Part shown: positions 61,606 to 64,000 of the stretch, one piece after another
Layout of the letters: every line of letters begins with the position of its first letter
Position numbering within the stretch: the stretch's first letter is position 1
Source of the DNA: Rhodobacteraceae bacterium S2214
Lineage (GTDB): Bacteria; Pseudomonadota; Alphaproteobacteria; Rhodobacterales; Rhodobacteraceae
Length of the DNA: 64,000 nucleotides
Reading direction: 5' to 3'
Assembly (NCBI GenBank): GCA_025141675.1
Contig: CP081161.1
Coordinates: 2,392,001-2,456,000 of the forward strand
Program-made: the position numbers and the translations under genes
The notes under the pieces: model-generated
The model's database searches: none
The model's input: only the letters and a program-made list of their open reading frames with translations
What the model was told of the DNA's origin: nothing

Positions 61606-64000
61606 CTAGCTTGGCACCGTGATCGTCTGCGCAGGCCCTGGACCGTAGCGATCTGAAATCTGAGCGACCGCTACTTTGGTGCCAGCGGCCAATGCGCCTG
61701 ACCATGTGGGGGAATTCACAATCGTCGTCCCGACCAAGCTGCCACCTTCGTAGAATTGCAAAAGATAACTTTCCCGATCTTCGCCCAAGGGCACATCCAC
61801 GCCAGACCAATCATCCCCGTCGATCCGCGTTTGTCTGATCCAGTTAATGCCCCATCTTCCGCCCAGCGCCGTCGCCCTAAGATGCGCTACTGGGTAAGGC
61901 CGCAACCCGTTGCCGGCAAAGCTTTGCGTGGTGTAGCGGTAGGTTTCATCCCCCAATGGTTCTGATGCAGGACCAAACCGGAAATGGCGCTCTGTACCGC
62001 GTGTTGTGGCCGCCAGATTGGGTTGTGTCACAGCTTGGTTCAGCACCACGACCTTCGACCCGACTGGCCAGATATCAGGCATAAGCCCACTGGACCCCGC
62101 CTGCCCGCGCAGAAATCCTGACAACGCGTATTCCTGTGCACCAATCGGGTCCGCCTTGGTGAACTGTAAGATTTCCCAATAGTCTGCTGTGCCATCACCC
62201 ACTGCGATAGCGCCCGCACCGGACAGCACCGCGCCCACTTCAGCGCCGCTGAGCGCCCCGTGGATCAGCTTCACATTTACACCGTTTTGACGATCCCATG
62301 TCCCGACGGGTCCCCGCAGAAGTGGCGTCGTCAGTTGTCCAATGCTGCCTTCACGCCGGATGATGCTGTCGAGCGCATAGTCACTGTCCGTGCCAGACCG
62401 GTATACGGCGACTTGCCCCGGCCAAGGGCGTCCCGTTGCCACCATATGCGGCGCATGGGGAATTTCGTCGCCGGTGATCAGCGGAATATCCAGAAATTGC
62501 AGCTGCACTGGCACAGGGCCTACGTAGGGTTTCAGTTTCGGGGCAATTTCGGGGATGTTTTGCGGCAGGTAGACTTCGGGATCGACGCGCGTCGCTTCGA
62601 CCAATCGCAAACCTGCTTCTTCGACGCGGTCGATACGGAACGTCCCCGCGTCCCCGTCGACGTGTAGATCAACCACATCACCTGCGCCCAGCGCCTGTTG
62701 CGATGGCGGCAGTGCAAAGCTAATCCCGTCTTGCCCGACACGGGTTTCCGCTAGCCAGCGCCCCACGATGCCCTGCGCTTCTGCTTGTGTCAGGGCCAAC
62801 GGCACGGACGTGCGCGACAATCCCAGTGTCTTTTGCTCGGGGTCAGAGGTTTCGGTCACTGTGCCTTCGTAATCGGCTTCGGAATCGAGGTATTCAAATT
62901 GCACACGTGCTGCGATTTCTGACAAGGGTCCCCGCACCTGACTGATCGCCGTTGGCCTGTCTGGATCGAAGGCCAATGTGTCTTGCGTCATCTCTTGTGT
63001 CGGCTGCCCCGTGCGATTGGTGAACACAAGCATGCCGTCTCGTTCAGCCGCTTCAAACCCGTAGGTGGTCATTAACGGTTGCAAGGCTGCGCGCGCTGAT
63101 CCGGCATCTGCAATGTGATAGCCTCGAACAAGACCGTAAAGCTTTGAAACGTCATAAGCCGTAACCCCCGACCGTTCACAAATGTCTGCGACCACAGACG
63201 CCAATGTTCGGCTCGAACTCCGGCCATTGAGCCAATGGCCCCGTGTGTAGTTGTCTCCATCCGACCAAAGGTCCTGATTGCCGGGGAAATACGGGTAAGG
63301 CCGCACGTCCCATGCCCAGACGTGTGCGCGGTACATATCTACCATTGGGCCACCATAAAGCGTGGACGTCGGGTTGTTCGCAGGATTTGCGTAATGCCCA
63401 TAGATCGCCCGCAAATATTGCATCTGCATAAAGTCATCCCGCCTGCCGTTTGAATAATGCGGCATGAAGGATTCAGACGACTTGGGGTCGAGGAACTTGT
63501 TGGGTTGGTTCGTCCCCTTATCAATTGCAGCACACCCAAGTTCGGTGAACCAGATCGGTTTGCTGCGAGGTTCCCATGCTGTTGGTGTAGCAGACCGGAC
63601 CCCGCCTATGCGGTCATGGTGTGCGTTCCCCCACCAATTGGGCAGATCTTTGTAACGGTAAACCCACGGTTCATTCGCTAAGCCATCTGTAATCGGCGTG
63701 CGCCGTTGCGCGTCGCGAGCGGTGTCGCTCTTGTAGTACCAGTCGTACCCTTCGCCGGCCGTCACATTCGTGGACAGATAATCGAGATTATAGATTGATC
63801 CCGCATCCGCATCGACGTGGTCTACTCCATCCCGCCAATCAGACAGTGGCATGTAGTTATCAATCCCGATGAAATCGATGTTCGGATCTGCCCAGAGCGG
63901 ATCAAGGTGGAATATCTTATCCCCCGTCCCCGTAGGCTGATACCCGTGGTATTCAGACCAATCCGACGCGTAGCTGATCTTGGTATCCGGTCCGAGGATC
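61606..64000 (-). CDS. GTA baseplate/host-specificity protein (orf g15 type), 5' part outside window
   Basis: C-terminal ~798 residues of the very large tail-tip protein of the Rhodobacter-type gene transfer agent. The frame is open to the right edge. The portion starting near FHLDPLWADPNIDFIGIDNY belongs to the GTA TIM-barrel-like (glycoside-hydrolase-like) domain: WWGNAHHDRIGG, KPIWFTELGCAAIDKGTNQP, MVDMYRAHVWAWDVRPYPYF. Downstream regions are phage tail-like modules (IADAGSARAALQPLMTTYGF, ALTQAEAQGIVGRWLAET) and a beta-rich end. In the GTA particle it contacts the recipient cell. The remaining GTA genes would lie to the right. Confidence 0.92.
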   Translation of the reverse strand, partial: ILGPDTKISYASDWSEYHGYQPTGTGDKIFHLDPLWADPNIDFIGIDNYMPLSDWRDGVDHVDADAGSIYNLDYLSTNVTAGEGYDWYYKSDTARDAQRRTPITDGLANEPWVYRYKDLPNWWGNAHHDRIGGVRSATPTAWEPRSKPIWFTELGCAAIDKGTNQPNKFLDPKSSESFMPHYSNGRRDDFMQMQYLRAIYGHYANPANNPTSTLYGGPMVDMYRAHVWAWDVRPYPYFPGNQDLWSDGDNYTRGHWLNGRSSSRTLASVVADICERSGVTAYDVSKLYGLVRGYHIADAGSARAALQPLMTTYGFEAAERDGMLVFTNRTGQPTQEMTQDTLAFDPDRPTAISQVRGPLSEIAARVQFEYLDSEADYEGTVTETSDPEQKTLGLSRTSVPLALTQAEAQGIVGRWLAETRVGQDGISFALPPSQQALGAGDVVDLHVDGDAGTFRIDRVEEAGLRLVEATRVDPEVYLPQNIPEIAPKLKPYVGPVPVQLQFLDIPLITGDEIPHAPHMVATGRPWPGQVAVYRSGTDSDYALDSIIRREGSIGQLTTPLLRGPVGTWDRQNGVNVKLIHGALSGAEVGAVLSGAGAIAVGDGTADYWEILQFTKADPIGAQEYALSGFLRGQAGSSGLMPDIWPVGSKVVVLNQAVTQPNLAATTRGTERHFRFGPASEPLGDETYRYTTQSFAGNGLRPYPVAHLRATALGGRWGINWIRQTRIDGDDWSGVDVPLGEDRESYLLQFYEGGSLVGTTIVNSPTWSGALAAGTKVAVAQISDRYGPGPAQTITVPS

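Noticed and set aside
1..64000. CRISPR arrays, tRNA and rRNA genes
   Set aside because: I saw no regularly spaced repeats of 25-40 bases, and no cloverleaf or rRNA sequence that I could recognise by eye; a covariance-model scan would settle tRNAs and small RNAs.

Overview
The window reads as chromosomal DNA of a marine alphaproteobacterium of the order Rhodobacterales (Roseobacter group, of the Loktanella/Yoonia/Octadecabacter kind). Evidence: the 3' end of a Rhodobacter-type gene transfer agent cluster at the right edge, a lipoyl-bearing PDH E1-beta followed by E2, a DksA with a degenerate zinc finger, the edd-eda / rRNA methyltransferase / PIN neighbourhood, a VPLPA-CTERM protein and tandem DUF2852 proteins. 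The genus is inference from remembered gene order, not from a search.

Layout. 0-9.8 kb: Na+/H+ antiporter (cut by the left edge), VPLPA-CTERM exoprotein, dgt, erpA, thioesterase, an orphan membrane-anchored protein, xth, an RcnB-like secreted protein, FAD monooxygenase, dksA and a MoxR ATPase. 9.8-15.1 kb: a LysR gene divergent from a run of DUF2218, two SnoaL-like secreted proteins, a QorB-like reductase, a ferric-reductase-like haem membrane protein, a small anchored protein and a DedA-like protein. 15.1-25.9 kb: rpiB, a CAT-like acetyltransferase, a surface-type lipoprotein, ilvBN preceded by a leader-peptide attenuator, an EF-hand protein, nucleoside hydrolase-GNAT-selO, a second lipoprotein and two tandem cyclophilins. 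26-29.3 kb: pgk, class I aldolase, a lipoprotein and ftsB. 29.3-30.5 kb is decayed, with an orphan gene and a frameshifted pseudogene. 30.5-36.3 kb: GNAT, DUF2927 lipoprotein, a 56-residue membrane protein, VWA protein, M48 protease, PIN protein and rRNA methyltransferase. 36.4-46.6 kb: edd, eda, glnE, a YbaK protein, the DUF2852 pair, bpt and an MHYT-GGDEF-EAL protein. 46.7-55.1 kb: TRAP transporter operon, divergent NarL-type two-component system, a YdeI-like protein and a YghU-type GST. 55.1-61.2 kb: an ftsB-like 3' fragment, an orphan gene, pdhA-pdhB-(small secreted protein)-pdhC and cysE. 61.3-64 kb: a small conserved protein and the GTA tail/host-specificity protein (cut by the right edge).

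How it works together. Central carbon genes (pgk, aldolase, Entner-Doudoroff edd/eda, pyruvate dehydrogenase) dominate. Two of their promoters share a LacI-type palindrome and pdhA has a degenerate version, suggesting one sugar-responsive regulon. ilvBN looks attenuated by ribosome stalling on a 15-codon Ile/Val/Leu-rich leader. The strongest structural oddity is a 42-base copy of the ftsB 3' end lying just upstream of pdhA, about 26 kb from the intact ftsB; decayed DNA and orphan genes lie at both ends of the intervening segment, which suggests an insertion or rearrangement between ancestral neighbours ftsB and pdhA. No CRISPR array, transposase, integrase, rRNA or tRNA gene was recognised.
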